From NCBI GenBank assembly GCA_965205725.1, contig OZ242189.1, positions 124,001 through 188,000 on the forward strand: a stretch of 64,000 bases of DNA, in the 5' to 3' direction. This stretch comes from G965205725 sp965205725. GTDB taxonomy: Bacteria; Pseudomonadota; Gammaproteobacteria; Pseudomonadales; Halieaceae. Below the pieces are notes generated by a model, which saw only the letters and a list, made by a program, of their open reading frames with translations, ran no database searches and was not told the origin of the DNA. Positions 8,799-16,836 of the stretch are shown here, in pieces (positions within the stretch are counted from its first letter, which is position 1; every line of letters starts with the position of its first letter). A program made the position numbers and the translations under genes.

Positions 8799-9761
8799 TT
8801 ACTGGGTTCTGTCTACAGACAGGCGGGCAATGTGTTCAAGCGCTGTGCGAAATTCACTGTCGGGTAGCTGTTGCACTGCGGCGAGTGCCCGATCCTTGTA
8901 GCCCTGGGCTGTGGTGCTCGCATAGTCCAGAGAGCCGCTGGTTTGCACCAGTTCAATAATGGCGTCTATCTGGGTGGCGTCTTTGTTTATTATGGTCTGT
9001 TCTACCAGGGATTTCTGAGCAGAGCTGCCGCTTTGCATGATGTAAATCAGTGGCAGTGTGGCTTTTCCCTCGCTGAGATCATCGCCCACGCTTTTACCCA
9101 TTTCATCCGGATTGCCGGTGTAATCCAACACGTCGTCAAAAATCTGGAATGCAATGCCGGTATTCAGGCCGTATTCGTGAAGCGCTTGCAAGGTGCCCTT
9201 ATCGGCACCTGATATTGCGCCCGCTCCATAACAGGCAGAGGCAAATAGAATGGCGGTTTTGCGGGTAATGACATCCAAATACTGTGCTTCTGGTACCGAG
9301 GGGTCGCCCGCTCTAACCAATTGTAATACCTCACCTTCAGCGATGGTATTGGTGGTGCGAGCCATGTTTTGCAGAACCACCCTATTGTCCAGCTCCACCA
9401 TAAGCTGGAAAGCACGGGTATACAGAAAGTCCCCCACCAACACACTGGGCGCGTTTCCAAATTTCGCATTGGCGGTGGGGCGCCCTCGGCGCAATGCAGA
9501 AATATCTACCACGTCGTCGTGTAGCAGCGTGGCGGTGTGTATAAATTCGACAACGGCTGCGAATTTAATGTGATCCTGGCCTGGATAACCACATCCGCGG
9601 GCGCTCAGAAGCGTCAATAGTGGACGCAGTCTTTTACCGCCTGCGTCGACAATGTAGTGGCCAATATTTTCCACCATGGCCACATCCGACTCCAGGTTGT
9701 CGATAATTAGACGATTTACGGCGTCAAACTCTGCTTGTACGGGCTGTCGAATAGCGTGCAT
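8799..9761 (-). CDS. ispB: Octaprenyl diphosphate synthase (polyprenyl synthetase)
   Basis: Builds the side chain of ubiquinone by chain elongation of farnesyl diphosphate. Both aspartate-rich motifs are visible: LLHDDVVD near residue 80 followed by RRGRPTAN, and FQIFDDVLDYTGN near residue 207. Length 320 is typical. The divergent partner of rplU-rpmA-obgE is the conserved neighbourhood for ispB; here an insertion sequence separates them. A lone upstream ATG at 9761 gives the normal N-terminus. Confidence 0.94.
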   Translation of the reverse strand: MHAIRQPVQAEFDAVNRLIIDNLESDVAMVENIGHYIVDAGGKRLRPLLTLLSARGCGYPGQDHIKFAAVVEFIHTATLLHDDVVDISALRRGRPTANAKFGNAPSVLVGDFLYTRAFQLMVELDNRVVLQNMARTTNTIAEGEVLQLVRAGDPSVPEAQYLDVITRKTAILFASACYGAGAISGADKGTLQALHEYGLNTGIAFQIFDDVLDYTGNPDEMGKSVGDDLSEGKATLPLIYIMQSGSSAQKSLVEQTIINKDATQIDAIIELVQTSGSLDYASTTAQGYKDRALAAVQQLPDSEFRTALEHIARLSVDRTQ

Positions 9762-9906
9762 GAGGCTTTGCTGGTGGTTAATCGGTCGGTTGGCATGCTA
9801 TCAAAAACTGGCGAAAAAAGGGGTTGGGTGGTAAAAAATCCCCTCCTTATTGCCCTTTTTTGAGTGTTGTCTACCGGGCATAAGTGGTTGTGAAATATGG
9901 CATTTG

Positions 9907-11278
9907 CTGTTAGCAACAAATAGAAATGTCCGGTTCTGTAGCACATAGATTGTCCGCTTTTTGTTTGATTGCTGGAAGGCTCTATGAAGCGTCTTCCTGC
10001 CACCTTGGCTGAGCCGCGGACATTAGGCTGCAACCGGTAGTTCATCTGATATTGCCTGACCCAAGGCGTCATATCTCGCCAGTTCTCGTGGACCGTGTTG
10101 AATCGAAAGAGTGCCATCGGGGTAACGTAGAACTTTGACCTTTGCCTTCACATAATGGCAGCGGTGGCGATCCGCAGGTATCTGCAGCACTAAGCCTTCA
10201 AAGTGTACGCAATTGTCCTTTCTCACCGTTCGCTCAAAGCGCTCACACAGGATGTCATCCAGCACCGATTTATCCCGGCACCCAACAAAGGCTGAGCCTT
10301 CTTCTGGCGGTGGCTGTGTAAACTCAGCGTTATAAGCCGTCAGGTAGGTCTCGGTCAGATATTTATTGGCGCTGTCCATGTCCGTGATACCGGCCAGGGC
10401 CAACTCCTTGACCAACCGGTCCTGGTGGGTGCTAAACACACGCTCAGAGCGGCCTCGGGCCTCTGGTGAATAGGCCGGGATCATCTCAATACCCAACTGG
10501 CCCATCGCCCGCCCGAATTGCGTCAGGGTCACTTTGTCGACCTTCCCGCCTGCCTCAGGTGTTATCCAGTAATGGCTGCCTCGATCTGTATACAGAGAAC
10601 AAAACAGACCGCGCCCTTCAATGACGTCACGAACACCCCGAAAGCTGCTCTGTGTCCCTTCTTCGTCGCAAAAGAACATCGAGTAGTGCTCATTAGTGGC
10701 ATCATCCATGGTAACGATCAGGTCCCAGTACTGCCCAGGTACCCATTGATGCTGGCTGCCGTCCTGATGCAACATCATCCCCGGCCAGGGTGACCGGTCA
10801 CGCTGTTTACGGTGGACGCCACGTTGAGATGCCTTCTTCACTGCGCCAGCCCCTTGCAAGGTATTCTTCACCCACGAGTAGCTGCGCTGGCCTCCCTCTC
10901 GTTTGTACCAGGAATAGTAGTGCTTCACATTCCAGCCCCTGTGCCGATTACGATACCGATCCACCAGACGCATGACCTCGTCGACTGGAGCGCGGCGGTG
11001 CGATATCTGTGATAAGCGTTTGTCGATGAGACCCTCCAGGCCCTCTTCCTCATATCGATCAATGTAGCGGCGAAAGGTCCGGTCACAAACCCCCAGCAAT
11101 CGCGCCGCCTCCTCCTGGGTCAGACGGCTCTCCGTCCAACCCCCATAAGCTTCCTCGAATCTCATTAGTCGAGTCTCCTGTAGCCACTCTGTCCGTCTCA
11201 TAAGCGCCCCTCCTCGGGGTCCTATGAGAACCGGACAGATCATGTGCTACAAGACCGGACAGTTTATGTGTTACTAAC
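9907..11278 (-). mobile_element. Insertion sequence with integrase-type transposase (ISNCY/IS1202-like), about 1.37 kb
   Basis: The ends are imperfect inverted repeats of roughly 48 bp: the left end at about 9909 begins GTTAGCAAC, the inverted right end (reading leftward from 11278) begins GTTAGTAAC, and both arms then share TGTCCGGT and GTAGCACAT. The 13-bp sequence AATATGGCATTTG is present on both sides (9894-9906 and 11279-11291), which I read as a target duplication; the exact edge is uncertain by one or two bases. A single transposase gene fills the element. The insertion lies between the divergent ispB and rplU genes. Confidence 0.85.
10023..11201 (-). CDS. Transposase with HTH and DDE integrase core (ISNCY-like)
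   Basis: A helix-turn-helix region (TQEEAARLLGVCDRTFRRYI, near residues 26-45) precedes an rve-type catalytic core. Likely catalytic residues are D in MLHQDGSQHQW, D in LYTDRGSHYW and E in SPEARGRSERVF, spaced as in DDE recombinases. The ATG at 11201 (MRRTEWLQET) is preceded by a strong GAGGAGGGG, so I prefer it to the upstream start at 11243; this gives 392 residues. The gene looks intact. Family placement (ISNCY, IS1202 type) is from recognition of the overall pattern. Confidence 0.85.
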   Translation of the reverse strand: MRRTEWLQETRLMRFEEAYGGWTESRLTQEEAARLLGVCDRTFRRYIDRYEEEGLEGLIDKRLSQISHRRAPVDEVMRLVDRYRNRHRGWNVKHYYSWYKREGGQRSYSWVKNTLQGAGAVKKASQRGVHRKQRDRSPWPGMMLHQDGSQHQWVPGQYWDLIVTMDDATNEHYSMFFCDEEGTQSSFRGVRDVIEGRGLFCSLYTDRGSHYWITPEAGGKVDKVTLTQFGRAMGQLGIEMIPAYSPEARGRSERVFSTHQDRLVKELALAGITDMDSANKYLTETYLTAYNAEFTQPPPEEGSAFVGCRDKSVLDDILCERFERTVRKDNCVHFEGLVLQIPADRHRCHYVKAKVKVLRYPDGTLSIQHGPRELARYDALGQAISDELPVAA

Positions 11279-11295
11279 AATATGGCATTTGAGGC

Positions 11296-11324
11296 TTGCC
11301 CGCCCAGGCCATTTTAAGTAGAAT
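11296..11324 (+). promoter_or_regulatory. Probable rplU promoter
   Basis: TTGCCC (11296-11301) and TAGAAT (11319-11324) are separated by exactly 17 bases, about 120 bases upstream of rplU. The -35 hexamer starts only 5 bases right of the insertion-sequence target duplication, so the element spared the core promoter but replaced everything upstream of it. Confidence 0.55.
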
Positions 11325-11444
11325 CGCCGCCCTTGGCTATCCCGACCAGAGTGTCAGGGGTAGATGAATGACAAAGTGCCAGGCTCTGCCCCCTCATTTG
11401 AGGGTCTTGAAAAATATGCGAGCAGGCGAACTTAGGAGCATCTC

Positions 11445-11756
11445 ATGTACGCAGTCATTGAAGCTGGTGGTAAGCAACACCGCGTCACAGAGGGTGAAAC
11501 CCTCAAGCTGGAAAAAATTGAAGCAGTCACCGGCGAAACTATAGAGTTCGATCAGGTATTGTTGGTTGGTAGTGGTGAAGATGTCAAGATTGGCAAGCCC
11601 ACGGTTGATGGCGGCAAAGTAACCGCAGAAGTGGTTGCCCATGGTCGTCACGACAAAGTGACTATCATCAAGTTCAATCGGCGTAAGAATTATCGCAAAC
11701 AGGCTGGGCATCGCCAGTGGTTCACCGAAGTTAAAATTACTGGCATCAGCGGTTAA
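11445..11756 (+). CDS. rplU: 50S ribosomal protein L21
   Basis: The 103-residue protein begins MYAVIEAGGKQHRVTEGE and carries the C-terminal KRRKNYRKQAGHRQ-like stretch (NRRKNYRKQAGHRQWFT) typical of L21, which binds 23S rRNA. A clear TTAGGAG-like site precedes the ATG at 11445. It is the first gene of rplU-rpmA, with rpmA 11 bases downstream. Confidence 0.98.
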   Translation: MYAVIEAGGKQHRVTEGETLKLEKIEAVTGETIEFDQVLLVGSGEDVKIGKPTVDGGKVTAEVVAHGRHDKVTIIKFNRRKNYRKQAGHRQWFTEVKITGISG

Positions 11757-11767
11757 GGAGGCAAGTC

Positions 11768-12025
11768 ATGGCACATAAGAAGGCAGGTGGTAGTACTCGC
11801 AACGGTCGTGATTCGCAAAGCAAACGTCTCGGCGTTAAAGTTTTTGGCGGCCAGGTCGTTAAAGCGGGCAATATCATCGTGCGTCAGCGCGGTACCCGTT
11901 TCCACGCTGGCGAAGGTGCGGGCCTGGGTGCGGATCACACAGTTTTTGCTACAGCAGATGGCGTGGTTGAGTTTGTTACCAGGGGGCCAAACAATCGTAA
12001 GTTCGTGCAGGTCGTGAGCGCCTGA
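11768..12025 (+). CDS. rpmA: 50S ribosomal protein L27
   Basis: The 85-residue protein begins MAHKKAGGSTRNGRDS, the unmistakable L27 N-terminus that reaches the peptidyl-transferase centre, and continues with RLGVKVFGGQ. AAGGAG sits 5-10 bases upstream. It is followed by a strong terminator hairpin before obgE. Confidence 0.98.
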   Translation: MAHKKAGGSTRNGRDSQSKRLGVKVFGGQVVKAGNIIVRQRGTRFHAGEGAGLGADHTVFATADGVVEFVTRGPNNRKFVQVVSA

Positions 12026-12049
12026 TTGCACTGAGCTAACAAACTACCC

Positions 12050-12079
12050 AAAAGGCCTCGTTCAACGAGGCCTTTTTTG
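12050..12079 (+). terminator. Rho-independent terminator after rpmA
   Basis: AGGCCTCGTT (12053-12062) pairs perfectly with AACGAGGCCT (12064-12073), followed by a T-run to 12078. The A-run on the other side would allow some function in the minus direction. TATACT at about 12087-12092 just after it could be the -10 of a separate obgE promoter. Confidence 0.85.
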
Positions 12080-12100
12080 TGGGGTTATACTGGCACCGCT

Positions 12101-13282
12101 ATGAAATTCGTCGATGAAGCAACTATCAAGGTTCAAGCTGGTAAGGGCGGCAACGGTTGCCTGAGCTTTCGCCGCGAGAAGTACATTGCCAAAGGTGGCC
12201 CCGACGGGGGCGATGGCGGTGATGGCGGCAGCGTGTACCTGCGGGCTGACAGCGCACTCAATACCATGGTCGATTATCGGTTTCAGCGCAGCTATCAAGC
12301 GCAGAACGGCGAGGGCGGTAAAGGCAAGAATATGACCGGCGCCGGTGGCGAAGACCTGACACTCAATGTGCCGGTTGGAACCACCATACTGGATGAAGAT
12401 ACCGGAGAGATTCTTGGCGACTTATCCAGGGACGGCCAACAGTTATTGGTTGCGCAGGGTGGTTATCACGGGCTTGGTAATACGCGCTTCAAATCGAGCA
12501 CAACCCGGGCGCCCCGCCAAACTTCCCCTGGCAGTGAGGGTGAGCAACGCACGCTGAAACTTGAATTACAGGTGTTGGCTGATGCGGGTTTGCTCGGCTT
12601 GCCCAATGCGGGTAAGTCAACACTGATTCGGGCAGTATCCTCGGCGAAGCCTAAAGTAGCGGGTTACCCGTTCACAACGCTGGTGCCAAACCTGGGTGTC
12701 GTAAAAGTTCAGGCGCACCGCAGTTTCGTGGTTGCCGATATTCCAGGCCTGATAGAAGGTGCCTCAGAGGGCGCCGGCCTTGGTATTCGCTTTCTGCGCC
12801 ATCTCACTCGCAATCGGTTGTTGTTGCATCTGGTTGATATGGCTCCATTTGATGCGACAGACCCGGCAGATTCCGCTGAAGCTATTGTTAATGAATTGTC
12901 CCGCTTTAGCCCCGCACTTGCCGAGCGAGAGCGCTGGCTAGTGCTCAACAAAACTGATCTGCTGGATGCAGAAACACTCGCGCAGCGACGCGGTAAGGTC
13001 ATCGAGCGACTACAGTGGCAGGGACCCGTTTATGAAATTGCCGCCATCAGTGGTGAGGGGACTGACCGCTTAATGGGCGACATTATGGCGCAGCTTGAAA
13101 CCTGGAATGAAGCCGAAGAGGGCAACCCGGAGTTGGCAGAGCAGGAGCGCGAGCAGCGCGTCTTGATACAAGCTGAGGCGCGTGATCAGATTGCAGGCCT
13201 GCGCGCGCAATATCGCGCGGCAAAGCATGCTCAGCAAGAGGATGACGACGCAGACGGCGCGGGTGTGGGATATGTCCGCTGA
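12101..13282 (+). CDS. obgE: Obg family GTPase
   Basis: A ribosome-associated GTPase in large-subunit assembly. The protein starts MKFVDEATIKVQAG at 12101 (393 residues); the upstream start at 12077 lies in the terminator T-run and is rejected. The glycine-rich Obg fold (KGGPDGGDGGDGGSVYL) comes first, then the G domain with GLPNAGKSTLI (G1), DIPGLIEGA (G3) and NKTD (G4). The C-terminal tail is charged and short. It overlaps proB by 11 bases. Confidence 0.96.
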   Translation: MKFVDEATIKVQAGKGGNGCLSFRREKYIAKGGPDGGDGGDGGSVYLRADSALNTMVDYRFQRSYQAQNGEGGKGKNMTGAGGEDLTLNVPVGTTILDEDTGEILGDLSRDGQQLLVAQGGYHGLGNTRFKSSTTRAPRQTSPGSEGEQRTLKLELQVLADAGLLGLPNAGKSTLIRAVSSAKPKVAGYPFTTLVPNLGVVKVQAHRSFVVADIPGLIEGASEGAGLGIRFLRHLTRNRLLLHLVDMAPFDATDPADSAEAIVNELSRFSPALAERERWLVLNKTDLLDAETLAQRRGKVIERLQWQGPVYEIAAISGEGTDRLMGDIMAQLETWNEAEEGNPELAEQEREQRVLIQAEARDQIAGLRAQYRAAKHAQQEDDDADGAGVGYVR

Positions 13283-14396
13283 TCGCAGCAAGTTTTTGTC
13301 GGCCAAGCGCTGGGTTATCAAAATTGGCAGCGCCTTACTGACGGATGCCGGTCGAGGTCTCGATACCTCGTTGATCAACTCCCTGGTTGGGCAGATTGTG
13401 CAATTGCGTGAGCGCGATTGTGAGGTTGTGCTGGTGTCCAGTGGCGCGGTGGCTGCTGGTATGGGCAAGTTGGGATGGAGCGAACGCCCACACGCATTGC
13501 ACGATTTACAGGCTGCCGCAGCCGTCGGCCAAATGAGCCTGGTGCAATCCTATGAGTCTGCTTTCCAGTCCCACGGACTGCACACGGCCCAGGTTTTATT
13601 GGGGCACGATGATGTCTCCGCCAGAGACCGATATTTAAATGCCCGCAGTACCTTAACCACCTTGCTGGGGTTTGGCGTGATACCGGTGGTCAACGAAAAT
13701 GACACCGTTGTCACCGAGGAAATTCGCTTTGGCGATAATGACACACTGGCCGCGCTGGTAGCGAACTTGCTGGACGCCGATGCTTTGCTGATACTGACGG
13801 ATCAACAGGGAATGTATGATGCCGACCCGCGTCAGAATTCTGAGGCTCGGTTGATAGATTGTATTGCGGCAGACAATGCCGAGCTTGAGTTAATGGCTGG
13901 CGGTGGCGGGGCCTTGGGTCGCGGTGGCATGCTCACAAAAGTGAAAGCTGCACGCATTGCCGCACGCTCGGGTGCCGACACAATTATTGCCTGCGGAAGG
14001 TCTGCCGGAGTTGTGTTGTCAGCGAGCACAGGTGAAACGATTGGCACTTGGCTGCAAGCGTCACAAGCGCCGGTAAAAGCCCGTAAGCAGTGGCTGGCAG
14101 GGCTGATGCAAAGTAGTGGTGCCCTGGTATTGGATGATGGCGCTGTTAAGGTGTTGACCGATTCAGGAAGAAGCCTGCTGCCAGTTGGCGTGAAATCTGT
14201 GGGCGGAGATTTTGGCCGCGGCGACCTGGTGGTTTGCAAAGACCAGCGAGGGGCTGAGATTGCGCGTGGCCTGGTCAATTACTCTGCTGATGAAGCGCGC
14301 CAGATCATCGGTTTTGGTACCGAGGAAATTGAAGCGCGCCTGGGATATCAGGGAGACCCAGAGTTGATTCACCGAGATAACCTCGTTCTTAACTAA
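13272..14396 (+). CDS. proB: Glutamate 5-kinase
   Basis: First step of proline synthesis, making gamma-glutamyl phosphate. The start is ATG 13272 (MSADRSKFLSAKRWVIKIGS), inside the end of obgE; the longer frame upstream is obgE shadow. The kinase domain shows VIKIGSALLT, SSGAVAAGM, and NENDTV; the C-terminal PUA domain begins near residue 280 (ALVLDDGAVKVL). 374 residues is usual. Its partner proA is not adjacent but lies at 44472-45734. Confidence 0.95.
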   Translation: MSADRSKFLSAKRWVIKIGSALLTDAGRGLDTSLINSLVGQIVQLRERDCEVVLVSSGAVAAGMGKLGWSERPHALHDLQAAAAVGQMSLVQSYESAFQSHGLHTAQVLLGHDDVSARDRYLNARSTLTTLLGFGVIPVVNENDTVVTEEIRFGDNDTLAALVANLLDADALLILTDQQGMYDADPRQNSEARLIDCIAADNAELELMAGGGGALGRGGMLTKVKAARIAARSGADTIIACGRSAGVVLSASTGETIGTWLQASQAPVKARKQWLAGLMQSSGALVLDDGAVKVLTDSGRSLLPVGVKSVGGDFGRGDLVVCKDQRGAEIARGLVNYSADEARQIIGFGTEEIEARLGYQGDPELIHRDNLVLN

Positions 14397-14430
14397 TTTT
14401 TTACTCCAGCAGTCGACTCACATACATATG

Positions 14431-14569
14431 GAGACCTTTGCACGGAAGATGATTTCGCTTTCAGGCAAGGCAAAAACGCACGGAATGAGGGAGTTTATGG
14501 GTATAAATGACCGATTGAGTACGATTTTAACAAAGCATGCAGGTGAAATGGCTTTCGTGCAAAGGTCTC
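14431..14569 (+). mobile_element. Miniature inverted-repeat element, copy 2
   Basis: Same 139-bp element as at 6990, with the ends GAGACCTTTGCACG and CGTGCAAAGGTCTC and the duplication ATATG at 14426-14430 and 14570-14574. It lies between the convergent genes proB and rpsT, where it should do no harm and might act as a hairpin between two transcription units. Confidence 0.92.
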
Positions 14570-14594
14570 ATATGAATGCTTGCAGCGTCGGCGC

Positions 14595-14861
14595 TTAAGC
14601 GGACAGTGCTTTAATCTGTGCATTCAGGCGGCTTTTATGGCGGGCAGCTTTATTCTTGTGAATAATGCCCTTATCTGTCATACGGTCAATAACAGGTACG
14701 GCCTCATCGTAAGCGGTTTTTGCTTTTTCCGCATCGCCAGCATCAATGGCAGCGAGTACCTTCTTGATAACTGTGCGCACCAATGAACGCAGGCTGGCGT
14801 TGTGGCTACGACGCTTCTCGGCCTGACGTGCGCGCTTTCTGGCTTGAGGTGAATTAGCCAA
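14595..14861 (-). CDS. rpsT: 30S ribosomal protein S20
   Basis: The 88-residue protein MANSPQARKRARQAEKRR with a lysine/arginine-rich helical body (KTAYDEAVPVIDRMTDKG, KNKAARHKSRLNAQIKAL) is S20. It stands alone on the minus strand with its own promoter at 14900-14928. Confidence 0.98.
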   Translation of the reverse strand: MANSPQARKRARQAEKRRSHNASLRSLVRTVIKKVLAAIDAGDAEKAKTAYDEAVPVIDRMTDKGIIHKNKAARHKSRLNAQIKALSA

Positions 14862-14899
14862 TGTGTATACCTCTGTGAGTCATAAAATCAAGAGGCGCG

Positions 14900-14928
14900 A
14901 TTATTCACATTTAGCCCCGTTGTGTCAA
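14900..14928 (-). promoter_or_regulatory. rpsT promoter
   Basis: On the minus strand TTGACA (14928-14923) is a perfect -35 box and AATAAT (14905-14900) matches the -10 consensus at five of six positions, with a 17-base spacer. The start of transcription would be about 30 bases upstream of the rpsT ATG. Confidence 0.8.
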
Positions 14929-15061
14929 CACAGGCGCTAGCCATGGTGGTATCGCCTTTGATTCTTAATGAATCCAAAACTATAGGTATAAGCATATGAA
15001 ATTTAAAGAGAAAAGTAGCAACCACTGGTTTTACTAACAACGATTAGTTAATATTTCGACC

Positions 15062-15694
15062 ATGGGAGCCCAAACTGAAACAGCCGCAGACACTGCCTCG
15101 GCCAAGCCGACCGCCGAACGTATTCTCGATGCAGCAGAAGACTTGTTTGCCAAGAAGGGCTATGAGGCCACCTCGCTGGGTGATGTCGCAGATGGCGTTG
15201 GCATTCGCTCGCCTAGTCTATATAACCACTTTAAAAACAAAGAAGCGTTGTACAGCGCTGTGCTCGACCGATTACTAGACCTGTTTGCGCAGCCACTCAC
15301 GGAGCTGTCAACAGCAGATGTGGTGACACCAGAGCGCATATACCAATGGTTAGAGAGAGTCATTCGAATGCATCACGAGCGGCCCAATCTGGCGCGCTTA
15401 TTACAACATGCCGCCTTGAGCGGAGGCCCTAACACCAGTGATCTGATTGACCGTTTGTTCAGCCCCATGTTTGATGTTGAGAAGCCCCTTGAAGAAGAGA
15501 TCATGCCAGTGTTGGGCGGTCGTGAATTACAGCCTTGGGCAGTCATGGCTTTGAACAATATGATTATGTCCTATGTGACCATGGCGCCGATGTACCGTGA
15601 TTTACTGGGGGAGGATCCCTTTGGTTCCGGCGCTCTGAAGAAACAAACTGATTTGATTATGAAACTTGCTTATTTGGTGATAGAAAATGAGTAG
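15062..15694 (+). CDS. TetR/AcrR family transcriptional regulator
   Basis: A 210-residue protein with the TetR DNA-binding domain near residues 18-65: AERILDAAEDLFAKKGYEAT, SLGDVADGVGI, SPSLYNHFKNKEALY. The C-terminal ligand domain has no recognisable specificity. The stop overlaps the start of the phosphatase gene by 8 bases, so the two are co-expressed. There is no clear ribosome-binding site at 15062. Upstream, ACTAA and TTAGT (15035-15050 region) form a short inverted repeat that could be an autoregulatory operator; this is a weak call. Confidence 0.88.
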   Translation: MGAQTETAADTASAKPTAERILDAAEDLFAKKGYEATSLGDVADGVGIRSPSLYNHFKNKEALYSAVLDRLLDLFAQPLTELSTADVVTPERIYQWLERVIRMHHERPNLARLLQHAALSGGPNTSDLIDRLFSPMFDVEKPLEEEIMPVLGGRELQPWAVMALNNMIMSYVTMAPMYRDLLGEDPFGSGALKKQTDLIMKLAYLVIENE

Positions 15695-16460
15695 TTCCGC
15701 TGTCATGCGTCATTTGCCTTTTGAAGGTACCCCTAACTTTCGCGACCTGGGTGGATATATCACCCACGATGGCCGCAGCGTGCGTTGGGGCTATCTGTTT
15801 CGGTCTGGTCAGTTGAGTAAACTTAACCAGCGGGACCAGCAGTTGCTCGGGTCGCTGGAGTTGGATGTTGTCTGTGACTTTCGCCGCGTAGAAGAGCAGG
15901 AGCGGGACCCGAGCCTGCTACCGGAACCAGGGCCGCGCACAGTGAGCTTGTCTATCTCTCCAGGCAGCAACGACAGATTTTTTAGCGAAGCCACAGAAAA
16001 CCTGGTGAACGCGCAAGCCATGTTCAACTTTATGGTCGATATCAATCGTGATTTTGCGCTGGAGCAATCACACGCCTACAGCGAAATGTTTCGGCATCTG
16101 TTGCAGGATCAGCCTACACGCATGTTGTTTCATTGTGCCGCAGGCAAGGATCGCACTGGCTTTGCAGCGGCGATTATCTTACTGGCCTTGGGGGTGTCTC
16201 GAGATCAGGTCATGGCCGATTACATGTTGACCGCAGACTATTTTCTGCCCCATCGTGAAATGGACCGCTTGGCCCAGAAGTACGAAATGGATTTACCCCC
16301 AGAGACTATGCTACCCGTGCTGGAAGTACACCCGCAGTATTTACAGGCGGCGTTTGATGCAATTAATGCGGAATTTGATTCGCTTGAGCACTATCTGGAA
16401 GACGTGTTGGGAGTGGATAACCAGAAGCGCGAACAATTGCGTTCACACTATTTGGCCTAA
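15687..16460 (+). CDS. Tyrosine-protein phosphatase (Y_phosphatase3 type)
   Basis: A 257-residue phosphatase. The N-terminal motif NFRDLGGY is typical of the bacterial tyrosine/lipid phosphatase group (LipA, IphP relatives), and the catalytic P-loop is HCAAGKDRTG, a CX5R site with the extra lysine seen in enzymes that may also act on phosphoinositides. The start at 15687 overlaps the regulator gene. Substrate is unknown; co-operonic with a TetR regulator, so expression is probably conditional. Confidence 0.88.
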   Translation: MSSSAVMRHLPFEGTPNFRDLGGYITHDGRSVRWGYLFRSGQLSKLNQRDQQLLGSLELDVVCDFRRVEEQERDPSLLPEPGPRTVSLSISPGSNDRFFSEATENLVNAQAMFNFMVDINRDFALEQSHAYSEMFRHLLQDQPTRMLFHCAAGKDRTGFAAAIILLALGVSRDQVMADYMLTADYFLPHREMDRLAQKYEMDLPPETMLPVLEVHPQYLQAAFDAINAEFDSLEHYLEDVLGVDNQKREQLRSHYLA

Positions 16461-16605
16461 GTTGAACCAGACGGCCTTGATTTGCTTCTTCTCGAACCGC
16501 TCAGAGTTGGCATGACCTACGCACCACGTTTTGCGATTGATCCAATGTCTGAATTCAGCCGAAGCGGTAGCGGTTGGCTGGAATAATTTGCTATGCGTTT
16601 TACAA

Positions 16606-16836
16606 TCACCAACTTTTCCTTTCTCTAATAACAACACGAAGTTCATCTCTAAATGTGTGTGTAATTAACTTTCTTCTTTCTACTAAAAATTTATCAAAAC
16701 ACTCAATTCTCCACAATTCTGGATGATCTGGTATTAGATGCCGTTTGAGGTATTCCTCACTTTTAGCTCTAAACCATTCTGACGACTCACTATGCACTGG
16801 CAGAGCACCCGCATGAAATGGATAGACTCTTTTAAG
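16606..16836 (-). pseudogene. Possible C-terminal remnant of a larger protein cut off at the CRISPR trailer
   Basis: The minus-strand frame is open from just after a TAG inside the degenerate CRISPR repeat (16837-16839) to a stop at 16606. It reads YPFHAGALPM... then RHLIPDHPELWRIECFDKFL and ERRKLI, which resembles the C-terminal end of DUF262/GmrSD-like proteins as I remember them. The only ATG is at 16797 (63 residues). If the resemblance is right, the 5' part has been lost or replaced by the array. It could equally be a chance frame. Confidence 0.3.

Noticed and set aside
16443..16646. Minus-strand 67-residue frame downstream of the phosphatase.
   Set aside because: Overlaps the phosphatase stop and the possible remnant in another frame, with no recognisable motif or start signal.
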